Assembly: GCF_900130065.1 (NCBI RefSeq)
Contig: NZ_FQXV01000010.1
Coordinates: 1 to 64,000, forward strand
Length of the DNA: 64,000 nt
Direction of reading: 5' to 3'
Origin: Sporobacter termitidis DSM 10068
GTDB taxonomy: Bacteria; Bacillota; Clostridia; Oscillospirales; Oscillospiraceae
Part shown: positions 38,253 to 47,366 of the stretch, piece by piece
Layout: every line of letters begins with the position of its first letter
Position numbering within the stretch: the stretch's first letter is position 1
Notes under the pieces: generated by a model
Seen by the model: the letters and a program-made list of their open reading frames with translations, nothing else
The model's database searches: none
What the model was told of the DNA's origin: nothing
Position numbers and translations under genes: made by a program

Positions 38253-39629
38253 TCAGCCGCCGTTAGCGGCGTTATATTGATCGATGGTCTGTATATCCCA
38301 TGGGAGCATGGGGGCAAAAAGCCTGTTGGGATCATAATACTGTTTAATGTTGTCCACGCTGATAACATAGGTCGGCGTGTAGGATGTGGCAGGAAGGTTG
38401 TTGGCATCAAAACCTTCGTCAACAATCTTATGAATAAGGTCAACGACGCCTTCGCCGGTATAATAGGGCGCATTTGTTCCGGTGCAAAGGATTGTGCCCT
38501 TGTTGATCTCATCTAAGGTCCAGTCCTCACCGTCGGCTCCGCACGCCACATAAATGTCTTCGCCCGCCGTCAGTCCGTGTTGTGCGATCTCCGCCATAAC
38601 GCCAGGCTGAAGAGTCGCTGTTTCGACAAAAAAGAGGTTCATATCAGGATGGGCGGTAAGCAGGTCGGCGGCAAAGGGTTGCCCGGCATTGCTCTCCGTG
38701 GAGCCGGCGGAGCCGTAGCCCACAAAATTAATGATGTTTTCAAAAGTTCCTGAACCGCTGTCACGGCATTCGGTCCAAAAGTCATAACCGTCCAGAACGG
38801 CATCCCACTTGGAAGGATAGGGTTTGCCGGAAAGCTCGGCGAACTTGTGCAGGTACCCGCTGATTAAACCGCAGCAACGGCTGTTGGAGTCGGCGTCGCC
38901 GGCGCGGCTGACCAATGCGCCGATCTTAATCGGGGTATTTTTGAACTGGTCATACAGCTTTTCGGCGGTGTACTCGCCGACCACATAGCCGCACTCAAAG
39001 CTGGCTGATACGACGGTGGTGATGATCGGATATTCGGGCTTGCCCCCTGTGGGTCCTACAACAATGACAGGAATGCCCTTATCGACAGCCTGCTGATAAT
39101 AGCTCGAGGTGGCGTCAATATCAACCGCATTGATCACCAGGAAATCCACATTCTGAGTCAGGAAGTTTTCAATCTGGGTCATTTGCTTGTTGACGTCAAA
39201 ATCCGCGACCTGGTAGTTCAGCTTATAGCCGTATTTATCGGCGGCTGCTTTGGCCGACGTGACCATCTCCGTGAAGAAAGTGGCACTTTGTGTGGCGCTG
39301 CACCATCCGATGGTGATGGGGTTATTATGCGCTTTAAAAGGAAGAGCCTTGTCGACACTGGCCCGGCTGTCCAGATGGCTGGCCTGTATACCGCCGAGAG
39401 GCAGCTTGTCCTCCAGGGACATCAATTTGTCAAGCGCTTCGGCACCGTTGCCGTTAGACGAGGTTGATGCTGAAGGTGTTTCGCCGGACGCGGGGGCGGC
39501 GGAGGAGGGGGTTGCGGATGTCGAGGCGCTGGGGGAGGTGGTGTTGCTTGTACCCGCACAGCTCGCGAATACGGCGACGAGCATAAGTACAGCCAGGACC
39601 AATGCCATGAGCTTTCTACATTTTTTCAT
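38253..39629 (-). CDS. Sugar-type ABC substrate-binding lipoprotein
   Basis: 458 residues. Lipoprotein signal with lipobox FASC (about 22-25), Ser/Thr-rich linker, then a type-1 periplasmic binding fold: ITIGWCSATQSATFFTEMVTSAKAAADKYGYKL, QIENFLTQNVDFLVINAVD, and GIPVIVV. These are typical of ribose/galactose/xylitol-binding proteins of the CUT2 class. Last gene of the SDR-ATPase-permease-binding protein operon. Ligand unknown, probably a sugar or polyol. Confidence 0.9.
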   Translation of the reverse strand: MKKCRKLMALVLAVLMLVAVFASCAGTSNTTSPSASTSATPSSAAPASGETPSASTSSNGNGAEALDKLMSLEDKLPLGGIQASHLDSRASVDKALPFKAHNNPITIGWCSATQSATFFTEMVTSAKAAADKYGYKLNYQVADFDVNKQMTQIENFLTQNVDFLVINAVDIDATSSYYQQAVDKGIPVIVVGPTGGKPEYPIITTVVSASFECGYVVGEYTAEKLYDQFKNTPIKIGALVSRAGDADSNSRCCGLISGYLHKFAELSGKPYPSKWDAVLDGYDFWTECRDSGSGTFENIINFVGYGSAGSTESNAGQPFAADLLTAHPDMNLFFVETATLQPGVMAEIAQHGLTAGEDIYVACGADGEDWTLDEINKGTILCTGTNAPYYTGEGVVDLIHKIVDEGFDANNLPATSYTPTYVISVDNIKQYYDPNRLFAPMLPWDIQTIDQYNAANGG

Positions 39630-39684
39630 CGTGCTTTCCTCCTGTTATTTGTTCAAATTCTGAAGAAGTGGCCTCCTTTTATTT

Positions 39685-40722
39685 TTATCCGTGTTTCTTG
39701 CTGCTTAGGCTCTTGAGCAATACGGCCAGGATGATGACACCAGCCTTGACAACCATCTGCGGGTAAGACGCCAGGTTGATGAGGTTCATGATGTTTCCGA
39801 TGACGGCAATGATGAAGACGCCGATTACCGTCATGACCACCGTGCCCTCGCCGCCCATCAGACTCGCGCCGCCGATGACGACGCCCGCGATCGTCGACAT
39901 GTTGTAGTCAACGCTTGCCGTCAGCGCCGAGGAATTGCCCGACCGCGCCGTGATGATCACGCCGGCGATCCCGCAAAGGATGCCGGATAGAAGATACACA
40001 AAGAACAGGTGCTTCTTCGAATTGATGCCGGCCAACTGTACGGCTGATTCGTTCGAGCCGATGGCATATACCATCCGGCCAAAGGTTGTGTATTTCATCA
40101 CTAAAAAGAAGATGATCACAACCACAAGCGCGAAAATAACGGCGACGGGAATTCCAAAAATTGTCGTTGCCGTGGAGAATCCCACCAGGTCCGCATAGCC
40201 TCCGGTTTTGTTGTTGAGCATCAGCGTGTTGCCCTTCGTGATGATATAGGCAATACCCTCGCCGGCGTACATCATCGCCAGCGTCACGATGAAGGACGGC
40301 ATACGTAGCCGGGCGATCAGCAAACCGTTCAGCGCACCGAACAGCGCGCCGACACCCACGCCGATGACGATGGCGCCCCATGTGCTCCAGCCGCCGCCCG
40401 ACAGGCCCCATTTCGTCATAGAATACGCCACCATAATGCTGCTCACCGCTGCAACGGAGCTCACCGACAGGTCAATGCCGCCAGTGACGATGACCATCAG
40501 CATACCCATGGCGATGATCAGATACGGGACCTGCTGCCGAAGCAGCGTGAAAACATTCGTTTTGGAGATAAACAAGGGAGAGAGACCAGACGCGGCGATG
40601 ATCAATATTACAAGGATGATGATGGCGTTATAGCGTATAAGAAACGTACTGAGCGACATCTTCTGCACGCCGACGGTGCTTCTGCTGTCTGCTGCGGCTT
40701 TTTCCCTATTCTTCAGTATCAT
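39685..40722 (-). CDS. Ribose-type ABC transporter permease
   Basis: 345 residues with about 8-10 membrane segments. Carries the RbsC-type signature VTGGIDLSVSSVAAVSSI and GALFGALNGLLIARLRMPSFIVTLAMM. The start chosen is ATG 40722, overlapping the end of the ATPase gene by 17 bp; ATG 40743 is an alternative. Forms the channel with the ATPase encoded upstream. Confidence 0.92.
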   Translation of the reverse strand: MILKNREKAAADSRSTVGVQKMSLSTFLIRYNAIIILVILIIAASGLSPLFISKTNVFTLLRQQVPYLIIAMGMLMVIVTGGIDLSVSSVAAVSSIMVAYSMTKWGLSGGGWSTWGAIVIGVGVGALFGALNGLLIARLRMPSFIVTLAMMYAGEGIAYIITKGNTLMLNNKTGGYADLVGFSTATTIFGIPVAVIFALVVVIIFFLVMKYTTFGRMVYAIGSNESAVQLAGINSKKHLFFVYLLSGILCGIAGVIITARSGNSSALTASVDYNMSTIAGVVIGGASLMGGEGTVVMTVIGVFIIAVIGNIMNLINLASYPQMVVKAGVIILAVLLKSLSSKKHG

Positions 40723-42244
40723 TGACCCTGACCCCCATAGCATATTGAATGATGTTGAGCTCTGTCAGCTCATCCTTTTGGAGCTCTCCGACACTTCGAC
40801 CTTCCTTGATCACAACCGCGCGATCGCACATGCCGATGATTTCCGTCATTTCCGACGATACCATGACGACGGCGTATTTCTGCGATACCAGCTCGTTAAT
40901 GATCTTGAATATCTCAATCTTCGCACCGACATCCACGCCGCGGGTCGGTTCGTCCAGGAACAGCACCTTGGAGTTGGCGGCCAGCATCTTGGCGATTGCC
41001 ACCTTCTGCTGGTTGCCGCCGGAAAGGCTCTCAACGTTATTCGACGGTGACGCCAACTTGACGGCCAGTTCCCTGATATATTTCTCTACGATCGGCTGTT
41101 CCTTCTTCTTGCGTATCCAGCCGAACCTGGTTATTGCCTTCTGGCATGAAAGCGTAATATTCTGGAAGATAGGCCTCCTTAACAATACGCCCTGGTTCTT
41201 CCTGTCCTCGGGCAAAAAGCCGACGCCGTGCTCGTAGGCCTCCTTTGTGGAGCCAAGCCGGATCTTTTTCCCATGGAGCGTCACCGTGCCATACTCCAGC
41301 TTATCGACGCCAAGGATGGCCCGTATGCATTCGGTACGCCCTGCGCCCACCAGCCCGCTGAGGCCGAGAATCTCGCCCTCGCGGACGTCAAAAGAAATAT
41401 CCTGCACAGCCCGTCCGGCCTTGATATGCTCTGCCGTGAGAACGACATCGCCGATCTCACAATCGCGCGCGGGGAAGAAGCTGCTCAGGTCACGCCCGAT
41501 CATCAGCGCTACCAGCTGATTCTTGTCAATGGATGACGTCTCCACCGTGGTTACATACTGGCCGTCCTTCAGCACGGTGATTCTGTCGCAGATCTGGAAT
41601 ATCTCCTCAAGCCTGTGCGAGACATAGATGATGGAGACGCCCTTTTCCTTCAGTTTTAATAGCAGCTTAAAAAGCTGCTCCACTTCCCTGTTTGTCATGA
41701 CAGCCGTGGGTTCGTCAAGGACCAGGATGGAGGCCTTTCGCGTCAGCGCCTTGCACATCTCAACAACTTGCTGATAAGCGACCGACAAGTCGCTCACCCG
41801 GGCATTGACGTCGATGTTGCCGAATCCGATCTCTTCAAGGAATTCCTTTGCTTTCTGACGCATTTCCTTCCAGTTGACAAATTTCCTGTCCCTAAATTCG
41901 TCCAGAAGAATGTTCTCCATCACTGAAAGATGCTGCACAAGAGCAAACTCCTGGTAAATAACGGATATGCCGGCCAGGATGCCGTCCTTCGGGTCATGCA
42001 GATGCACTTTTTTTCCGTTGATTTTCACCTCGCCGCTGTCCGGCATGTGAACTCCGGAAAGGACGCGGATCAGCGTGGATTTCCCGGCGCCGTTTTCGCC
42101 CACCAGTGCGTGTATCTCACCAGGCCGTATCTGCAGCTGCATATCCCGGAGCGCCTTGACACCTTCAAAGCTCTTACAGATATGATGCATTTCCACCCTG
42201 TATTCAATGTCGAACGATTTTTTTGCCGCCTGATCTTCCGCCAT
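40706..42244 (-). CDS. Ribose-type ABC transporter ATPase (two nucleotide-binding domains)
   Basis: 512 residues, typical of RbsA/MglA. Two ABC domains: the first with GENGAGKSTL (Walker A) and VLDEPTAVM; the second with a degenerate Walker A (GLVGAGRTE), LSGGNQQKVAIAKML (signature) and LFLDEPTRGVDVG. Powers import of the substrate captured by the lipoprotein encoded downstream. Confidence 0.94.
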   Translation of the reverse strand: MAEDQAAKKSFDIEYRVEMHHICKSFEGVKALRDMQLQIRPGEIHALVGENGAGKSTLIRVLSGVHMPDSGEVKINGKKVHLHDPKDGILAGISVIYQEFALVQHLSVMENILLDEFRDRKFVNWKEMRQKAKEFLEEIGFGNIDVNARVSDLSVAYQQVVEMCKALTRKASILVLDEPTAVMTNREVEQLFKLLLKLKEKGVSIIYVSHRLEEIFQICDRITVLKDGQYVTTVETSSIDKNQLVALMIGRDLSSFFPARDCEIGDVVLTAEHIKAGRAVQDISFDVREGEILGLSGLVGAGRTECIRAILGVDKLEYGTVTLHGKKIRLGSTKEAYEHGVGFLPEDRKNQGVLLRRPIFQNITLSCQKAITRFGWIRKKKEQPIVEKYIRELAVKLASPSNNVESLSGGNQQKVAIAKMLAANSKVLFLDEPTRGVDVGAKIEIFKIINELVSQKYAVVMVSSEMTEIIGMCDRAVVIKEGRSVGELQKDELTELNIIQYAMGVRVNDTEE

Positions 42245-42298
42245 TGACTTCTCACACCTCTCGAAACAAATTAAGGAACTACTATGACGGAATAAAGA

Positions 42299-43081
42299 CT
42301 ACAGCGTTGTCAAAAATCCTCCGTCGACACCAAGCATCCAGCCGTTGATATAGTCGGAAGCGTGGGATGCAAAAAACACAACGAGCCCCATAAGATCACA
42401 TGGATTACCCCACCTTCCCGCTGGTATGCGTTTGGTGATCCGGTCATAAAAAGCCGGATCCTTGCGGAGCTCGGCATTGACCTCAGTGGCAAAAAAGCCT
42501 GGCGCGATACCATTTGTCTGAATATTGTACTGGCCCAGTTCGTTGGCAAAGCTGCGCGTTAAGCCGGTAATGGCGTGCTTGGCGGCCACATAGGGCGGGC
42601 ACATCCTGTCGGCTGTGAAGGATAGCGTTGACCCGATATTGATGATCTTGCCTCCACCTTGTTTTATCATCTGCAGCGCCGCCCGATGACCGAGGTAATA
42701 ACATGCGTTGAGGCTGACATCTATAACCTTTTTCCAGTCCTCGTCCCTAAAGCTCTCGAATTCCGCAAATGCGTGCGCACCGGCATTATTGACAAGAATA
42801 TCGGCCTTACCAAAAACACGGAGGCACTCCGGCATGATCTTGTCAAGATAGGCGGCATCCGTGAGATCGCCCTGGGAAAAAAACACACGCCGGCCTTCGC
42901 GCTCGACCAGTTCTTTTACTTCGGATACGTCGTCTGTCAAATGAGGTACGAACAAATCGGCACCCGCCTTGGCCAAAGCCGCTGCAAATGCCATTCCCAG
43001 TCCCTGATTTGCACCTGTCACAATAGCGACCTTGTCGCGCAGGCTGAATGATTCTAAGGAAAAACTCTCCATATTACTCAT
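42299..43081 (-). CDS. Short-chain dehydrogenase (gluconate 5-dehydrogenase/KduD-like)
   Basis: 260 residues. Classical SDR: TGANQGLGMAFA cofactor motif, NNAGAHAF, INIGSTLSF serine, YVAAKHA catalytic Tyr-Lys, and DGGFLTTL at the end. First gene of the ABC-transporter operon; 54 bp ahead of the ATPase gene. Likely oxidises or reduces the transported polyol or sugar acid. The sequence style is that of 2-deoxygluconate 3-/gluconate 5-dehydrogenases, but substrate cannot be assigned. Confidence 0.88.
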   Translation of the reverse strand: MSNMESFSLESFSLRDKVAIVTGANQGLGMAFAAALAKAGADLFVPHLTDDVSEVKELVEREGRRVFFSQGDLTDAAYLDKIMPECLRVFGKADILVNNAGAHAFAEFESFRDEDWKKVIDVSLNACYYLGHRAALQMIKQGGGKIINIGSTLSFTADRMCPPYVAAKHAITGLTRSFANELGQYNIQTNGIAPGFFATEVNAELRKDPAFYDRITKRIPAGRWGNPCDLMGLVVFFASHASDYINGWMLGVDGGFLTTL

Positions 43082-43117
43082 ATTTACCCCAGTTCGATGA
43101 ATTTATTTTGAATTGCT

Positions 43118-43187
43118 TTTATTTAACTTTACATCAACAGCCGGAGCGCAGTGTGTGTGTAAATTGAAAAAGTGTTTAAAATTTTGA
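43118..43187 (-). promoter_or_regulatory. Shared upstream regulatory element, copy B
   Basis: Counterpart of 38013-38083, about 40-105 bp ahead of the SDR start codon. Probably the operator/promoter region recognised by the regulator encoded next door (43404-44981). Confidence 0.72.
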
Positions 43188-43285
43188 GGTTTTAAAAGTT
43201 GTATATGTGGTATTTGCATAAATATATGAGAGTTTTTTCGTAAGTAATCGGAGAGCCGCCAAGTTCATAGCCTGCGAATAAAATA

Positions 43286-43322
43286 CAAAACGCCATGGCC
43301 GATTGAAGGCTATGGCGTCTTG
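43286..43322 (-). terminator. Terminator after the AraC-type regulator
   Basis: 10-bp stem (43291-43300 with 43310-43319, one G-U pair) followed on the minus strand by GTTTTGTATTTTA. It closes the regulator gene before the SDR-ABC promoter region. Confidence 0.75.
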
Positions 43323-43403
43323 CGCATAATTGACGGAGGCAGTATATCTTTTTAAACGTATCCCTGTAATATATCGGTCAGCTTCTTGTTTTCTTTGCAA
43401 GCA

Positions 43404-44981
43404 TCATGAATTCAAGCGATACTGCTTTCTGTACTCTGTGGGAGAGAGACCTGTGATCTCCTTGAATGTCCGGGAAAAATGCCTGAAGTCATGATACCCA
43501 ATATTTTCTGAAATCGTATAAATAAATTCTTCCGTTTCCCTTAGAAATTTTTTTGCCTGCTCAATACGGTAGTTGATTAAGTACTTAATGACGCTCATGC
43601 CCATTTCACGTTTAAAAACCTGACTCAAATGGCCATTACTGACAAAAAGTGCTTTTGAGACATCCATGATTGAAATATCCTGCGCGTAATGCTCAGATAT
43701 ATAATTCATGGCTTTCAGCACGACGGCGCTGCTCATCCGTCGCATCCTTGTGGAGCGTAATTCCTGGATCCGTTCCAGGAGAATATCATACTGTTCTTCG
43801 ATAGAGGAAAACTGCAGAAGATTCGGGCTATTATTCACGACCGGCATGATATCGTCAAATGAGTACTGGACCTCGGCCATGGCATTGTAGACGGCGGCTA
43901 TACTGGAATAATAAAGGGTAAAACTCATGGCAGGCTTAAGTATATCAAAATAAAGCATATACAGTTCGGCCTCCAGCGATGGATTCAACAAGTCATAGCA
44001 TAAATAATCCGTTATTTCATGGAGCAGCGTGTTGATGGTCTTTACATCCGTATATCTCTTTTGTTCTTCAATCAGCGCCGGTCGAATGACGCTCATATCC
44101 CTGAGGAAAAAGGAGAGGGACTTTTCTGAATGATATTTCTGGTAGGCATACCGTAAACTTTTGATGTCGTCAACACGGGCGCTTAAATACCGGCATGCGA
44201 CCTTATTGCCGGTACAAAACGCCAGCTTGCGGACCATCTCTTCGAACTTGACTCTTTTCCCCGCTTCGCTCCTTATATCAAGGTCGTTTAAAATGATACA
44301 CAGGAGATTGGGCGTGCTATAAAACACTTCGCCTCCGTTATACTGGTTGATGATATCGTAACATTCCCTCAGGAGCATTTCTCCCGAAAAATTATATATA
44401 AACTTATTGGATTCATGATCGGTGAATTCGACACCCATCAGCTCCCAGAAAAACAGATAATACCCGTTGCCCTTTAGATTCAGTCCGTATTTCTCCCGGT
44501 AAAATAAAAATTCCTGCTGGTTGCAGCCTCTGAGAATCTCCAGGAGGCTTTCGTGCCGCGCCGAGGACTCGGCGCTGGAGCAAACATCATCATTTAAGAG
44601 CGTCGTGCGGAAACTGAGGTGCTCGCACATGAATATGCCCTTGACTGCATTGTTGAAAATTTCATTAACCTTTATGGCAAGAGGGTTTGTAAATGTTGTT
44701 GTCGCATAGCGGATTTTCCCGGGGGCAAATACCTGGAACAAAACGTACACAGGAGAAAAACCAGCGCATTGTAATGCAAAAAGCAAATCATCGACATGCG
44801 TGACAGGAGATTTGGCCTGCAGAATGAATATGTCGGCTTTGTTTTGGATGGACGGTTCCAGACAGTCCTGATATGAACTTGCCTTATGTCCGATCCTGAA
44901 AGAAGGGTAGAAAGCTTTCAGGAAGTGTTCCAAAGCATCAATAATATCGTCATCTGCAAAGATCGTGATATTATGTGGCAT
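43404..44981 (-). CDS. AraC-family regulator with degenerate receiver-like N-terminus
   Basis: 525 residues. The first ~110 residues resemble a CheY-like receiver (ITIFADDDIIDALEHFLKAFY; ADIFILQAKSP), but the phosphoacceptor Asp position reads Gln (FILQ in place of the usual LLD). A middle region of about 300 residues has no recognised motif (YesN-like proteins have a similar layout). The C-terminal 100 residues hold the double HTH of AraC: ISIMDVSKALFVSNGHLSQVFKREMGMSVIKYL and ISENIGYHDFRHFSRTFKEITGLSPTEYRK. Immediately upstream of the SDR-ABC operon on the same strand, it is the likely regulator of both nearby catabolic operons. No histidine kinase is nearby. Confidence 0.87.
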   Translation of the reverse strand: MPHNITIFADDDIIDALEHFLKAFYPSFRIGHKASSYQDCLEPSIQNKADIFILQAKSPVTHVDDLLFALQCAGFSPVYVLFQVFAPGKIRYATTTFTNPLAIKVNEIFNNAVKGIFMCEHLSFRTTLLNDDVCSSAESSARHESLLEILRGCNQQEFLFYREKYGLNLKGNGYYLFFWELMGVEFTDHESNKFIYNFSGEMLLRECYDIINQYNGGEVFYSTPNLLCIILNDLDIRSEAGKRVKFEEMVRKLAFCTGNKVACRYLSARVDDIKSLRYAYQKYHSEKSLSFFLRDMSVIRPALIEEQKRYTDVKTINTLLHEITDYLCYDLLNPSLEAELYMLYFDILKPAMSFTLYYSSIAAVYNAMAEVQYSFDDIMPVVNNSPNLLQFSSIEEQYDILLERIQELRSTRMRRMSSAVVLKAMNYISEHYAQDISIMDVSKALFVSNGHLSQVFKREMGMSVIKYLINYRIEQAKKFLRETEEFIYTISENIGYHDFRHFSRTFKEITGLSPTEYRKQYRLNS

Positions 44982-45023
44982 TGCAAAGTCTCCCCCTCCA
45001 AAAAATATCGTTCAGCTTATATT

Positions 45024-45079
45024 TTAATGTGGGCTAATTCGTCGTTTGTGAAGGATTTTGTAAATAATGTGGGTATTAT
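45024..45079. repeat. Direct repeat in the regulator/SDR divergent region
   Basis: TTAATGTGGGCTAATT (45024-45039) and ATAATGTGGGTATTAT (45064-45079) are spaced 40 bp, close to four helical turns, in the gap between the AraC-type regulator and the divergent SDR gene. An operator role is possible. Confidence 0.4.
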
Positions 45080-45216
45080 TAATCTTACAATTCGTTTTTA
45101 TTTACATTGATTTATCTTTTTGATAAATTACCATTACTTTGATATTACAGTCAAATATTCAAATTATCAACAGGTATTATTCCCTTCATGGAATATACCG
45201 GCAAGGAGAGAGTCCC

Positions 45217-46017
45217 ATGCTTTTAAAGGATAAGGTAGGAATCGTTACAGGCGCTGGCACGGGGATCGGCAGAGCCTGTTCTATACGCTTCGCCAGAGAG
45301 GGGGCAAAGTTGGCCCTCCTCGACATTTCCGACAGTCAGCTCTCCGAGACTAAGGCTTTAATAGCGGCAGAAAACTCTGAAGCAAAGGTTATTTGTCTGA
45401 ACGTCGACATAAGTGACGAGGAAAGCGTCAAAATGGCAATGGAAAACACTATTGCAGAATACGGCAAACTCAACTTTGCCATGAACAATGCAGGGGTTAT
45501 GATGACCAGAGCCCCCGTCGGAGAGGTCGATTGCAAAGCTTGGGAGCGTGTGGTACGTATCAATCTATTTGGCTCCTTTTATTGCGCCAAATACGAAATC
45601 CAACAGATGCTGAAAAACGATGAGCCAAGTTCAATCATTTTCACCTCCTCTGTCGGTGGTCTTATCGGCACTCCGTCCGCGTCTGACTATGTGTGCTCAA
45701 AACATGCAATTATCGGCTTGGCGAAATCGATTGTTTGCGATTATGCCGATAAAGGCATCCGAGCCAATGCAATCTGTCCAGGTCAAGTCGCCACTCCCAT
45801 GTGGGAAAGCGTTAATGGTCGGGTACGTAACGATCCCGAAGCTTACGCCAAACTTAATAGAACGCAAAATCCAATGCGGCGTCTGGCGTTGCCTGAGGAG
45901 ATCGCTTCCGTTGCGGCATTCCTTGCAGCTGAGGAATCTTCCCATATTACCGGAGTTGCTCTTCCGGTTGACGGAGGTCACTTAGCAACCAATGCAGCTT
46001 ATTTCAACTGGGAATGA
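45217..46017 (+). CDS. Short-chain dehydrogenase
   Basis: 266 residues. SDR motifs: TGAGTGIGRACS, NNAGVMM, IIFTSSVGG serine, YVCSKHA Tyr-Lys, ICPGQV and a closing PVDGGHLATN. Start ATG 45217 with AAGGAGAG upstream. Divergent from the AraC-type regulator and isolated by a terminator downstream. Its codons look more AT-rich than those of the neighbouring genes, which hints at separate acquisition. Substrate unknown; regulation by the adjacent AraC protein is plausible. Confidence 0.87.
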   Translation: MLLKDKVGIVTGAGTGIGRACSIRFAREGAKLALLDISDSQLSETKALIAAENSEAKVICLNVDISDEESVKMAMENTIAEYGKLNFAMNNAGVMMTRAPVGEVDCKAWERVVRINLFGSFYCAKYEIQQMLKNDEPSSIIFTSSVGGLIGTPSASDYVCSKHAIIGLAKSIVCDYADKGIRANAICPGQVATPMWESVNGRVRNDPEAYAKLNRTQNPMRRLALPEEIASVAAFLAAEESSHITGVALPVDGGHLATNAAYFNWE

Positions 46018-46127
46018 TTGCGTGCCCGTAAAAATGACGAAGCACTGGTAGCCCGTTATATGGAAACCCCTTACGATTCGTCTATTAGTTAGATGATGTG
46101 CTCGATGTAAATTACATTAATAAATAT

Positions 46128-46153
46128 AAAAGACACTATCGAATAGTGTCTTT
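46128..46153 (+). terminator. Hairpin after the SDR gene
   Basis: Perfect 11-bp stem (46129-46139, 46143-46153) with a 3-nt loop, AAA at one end and TTT at the other, 110 bp past the stop codon. Confidence 0.7.
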
Positions 46154-46361
46154 CAGACTGTAGCCAAGCTTATTTTCGAGATAAAAGCTTCGCAGAACTT
46201 CCGCCGCGCACGGCGGAACTCGATGTAAGCCGACATTTTTGGCGGCGTGTACGTCAAAACGGGGTGGAGGTCACAGGAATAATCATTCGGCAACTAGGTT
46301 GTCATCGTTCTGCGGCAAGCATAACTTTATTCCTATGTGAGCACTTTATCGTAATTAATAT
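46154..46361. other. Intergenic sequence without a recognised gene
   Basis: Contains a GC-rich short hairpin near 46198-46217 (TTCCGCCG / CGGCGGAA) that may end the Dpp operon from the minus strand, and a start-less open frame on the plus strand that I could not match to a family. Confidence 0.4.
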
Positions 46362-47366
46362 CTACGATTCACAAGGGCCGTCGTGATAACAGGCGACCAG
46401 ATGATTGCGCCCCCGGTCAAGAAGCTCAGGCATCGTTGTCCTGCATATATCGGTCGCATACCGGCATCTGGGATGAAACGGGCAGCCCGGCGGCGCGTTG
46501 ATCGGACTCGGGACTTCTCCCTCCAGCACGATCCTTTCACGCCGCTTTTCCCTATAGTAGTCTGTTGTCGGCACCGCCGAAAGCAGCGCTTTCGTGTAAG
46601 GATGCCGCGAATTTTCAAAGAGGTCGTCGGAATCCAGGATTTCGACCATCCGGCCCAGGTACATTACGCCGATTCTTCCCGCGATGTGACGGACAACGGC
46701 CAGGTCGTGCGCGACGAAGATGTAAGTCAGACCAAGCTCCTCCTGGAGCCGCCGGAAAAGATTGATAATCTGCGCCTGAATCGACACGTCCAGCGCCGAT
46801 ACGGGCTCATCACAGACGATCAGCTTCGGATTGCAGGCCAGGGCCCTGGCAACGCCCAGCCGCTGGCGCTGCCCGCCGGAAAGCTCGTGCGGATACCGCA
46901 GCGCGATATCCTGATGCAGCTCGACAAGGCTTAGAAGCTCGCGCATGCGTTTTTTGATCTCTTCTTTTGTGTGGAATTTCCTGTCGCAGACGATCGCTTC
47001 TTCCAGGATAGAGCAGACGGACTGCCGTGGGTCGAGCGATTCATACGGGTCCTGAAAGATCAGCTGAAGCTCCCGCCTGTTTTCTTTGAACTTTGATTTC
47101 GGCAGCTTGGAGATATCTCTGCCGTTATAGATGATCTTTCCGTCCGTCGGATCATGAATCCTTAAGATGCATTTCCCGGTTGTCGTCTTCCCGCAGCCGC
47201 TTTCACCGACAATGCCGAAGGTCTCGCCCTCGCGGACCTCGAAGCTGACGTCGTCGACCGCTTTGACATGGCAGTACGTTCGTGACAGCAGGCCCTTCTT
47301 CAGCGGGAAGTACATTTTCAGTCCCTCGACCTGAAGCAACGGTTTTTTCTCGTTCATATCGTGCAC
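46362..47366 (-). CDS. dppF: Dipeptide/oligopeptide-type ABC ATPase, F subunit
   Basis: 334 residues. Walker A GESGCGKTTTGK, signature ELSGGQRQRLGVARAL, Walker B LIVCDEPVSALDV and the C-terminal oligopeptide/dipeptide extension with four Cys-type motif PPGCPFHPRC. Overlaps the D subunit gene by 13 bp. Last gene of the long sugar-acid operon. Dpp/Opp-class importers also carry oligosaccharides and nickel chelates; the operon's enzymes favour a sugar-acid or oligosaccharide substrate here. Confidence 0.92.
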   Translation of the reverse strand: MHDMNEKKPLLQVEGLKMYFPLKKGLLSRTYCHVKAVDDVSFEVREGETFGIVGESGCGKTTTGKCILRIHDPTDGKIIYNGRDISKLPKSKFKENRRELQLIFQDPYESLDPRQSVCSILEEAIVCDRKFHTKEEIKKRMRELLSLVELHQDIALRYPHELSGGQRQRLGVARALACNPKLIVCDEPVSALDVSIQAQIINLFRRLQEELGLTYIFVAHDLAVVRHIAGRIGVMYLGRMVEILDSDDLFENSRHPYTKALLSAVPTTDYYREKRRERIVLEGEVPSPINAPPGCPFHPRCRYATDICRTTMPELLDRGRNHLVACYHDGPCES

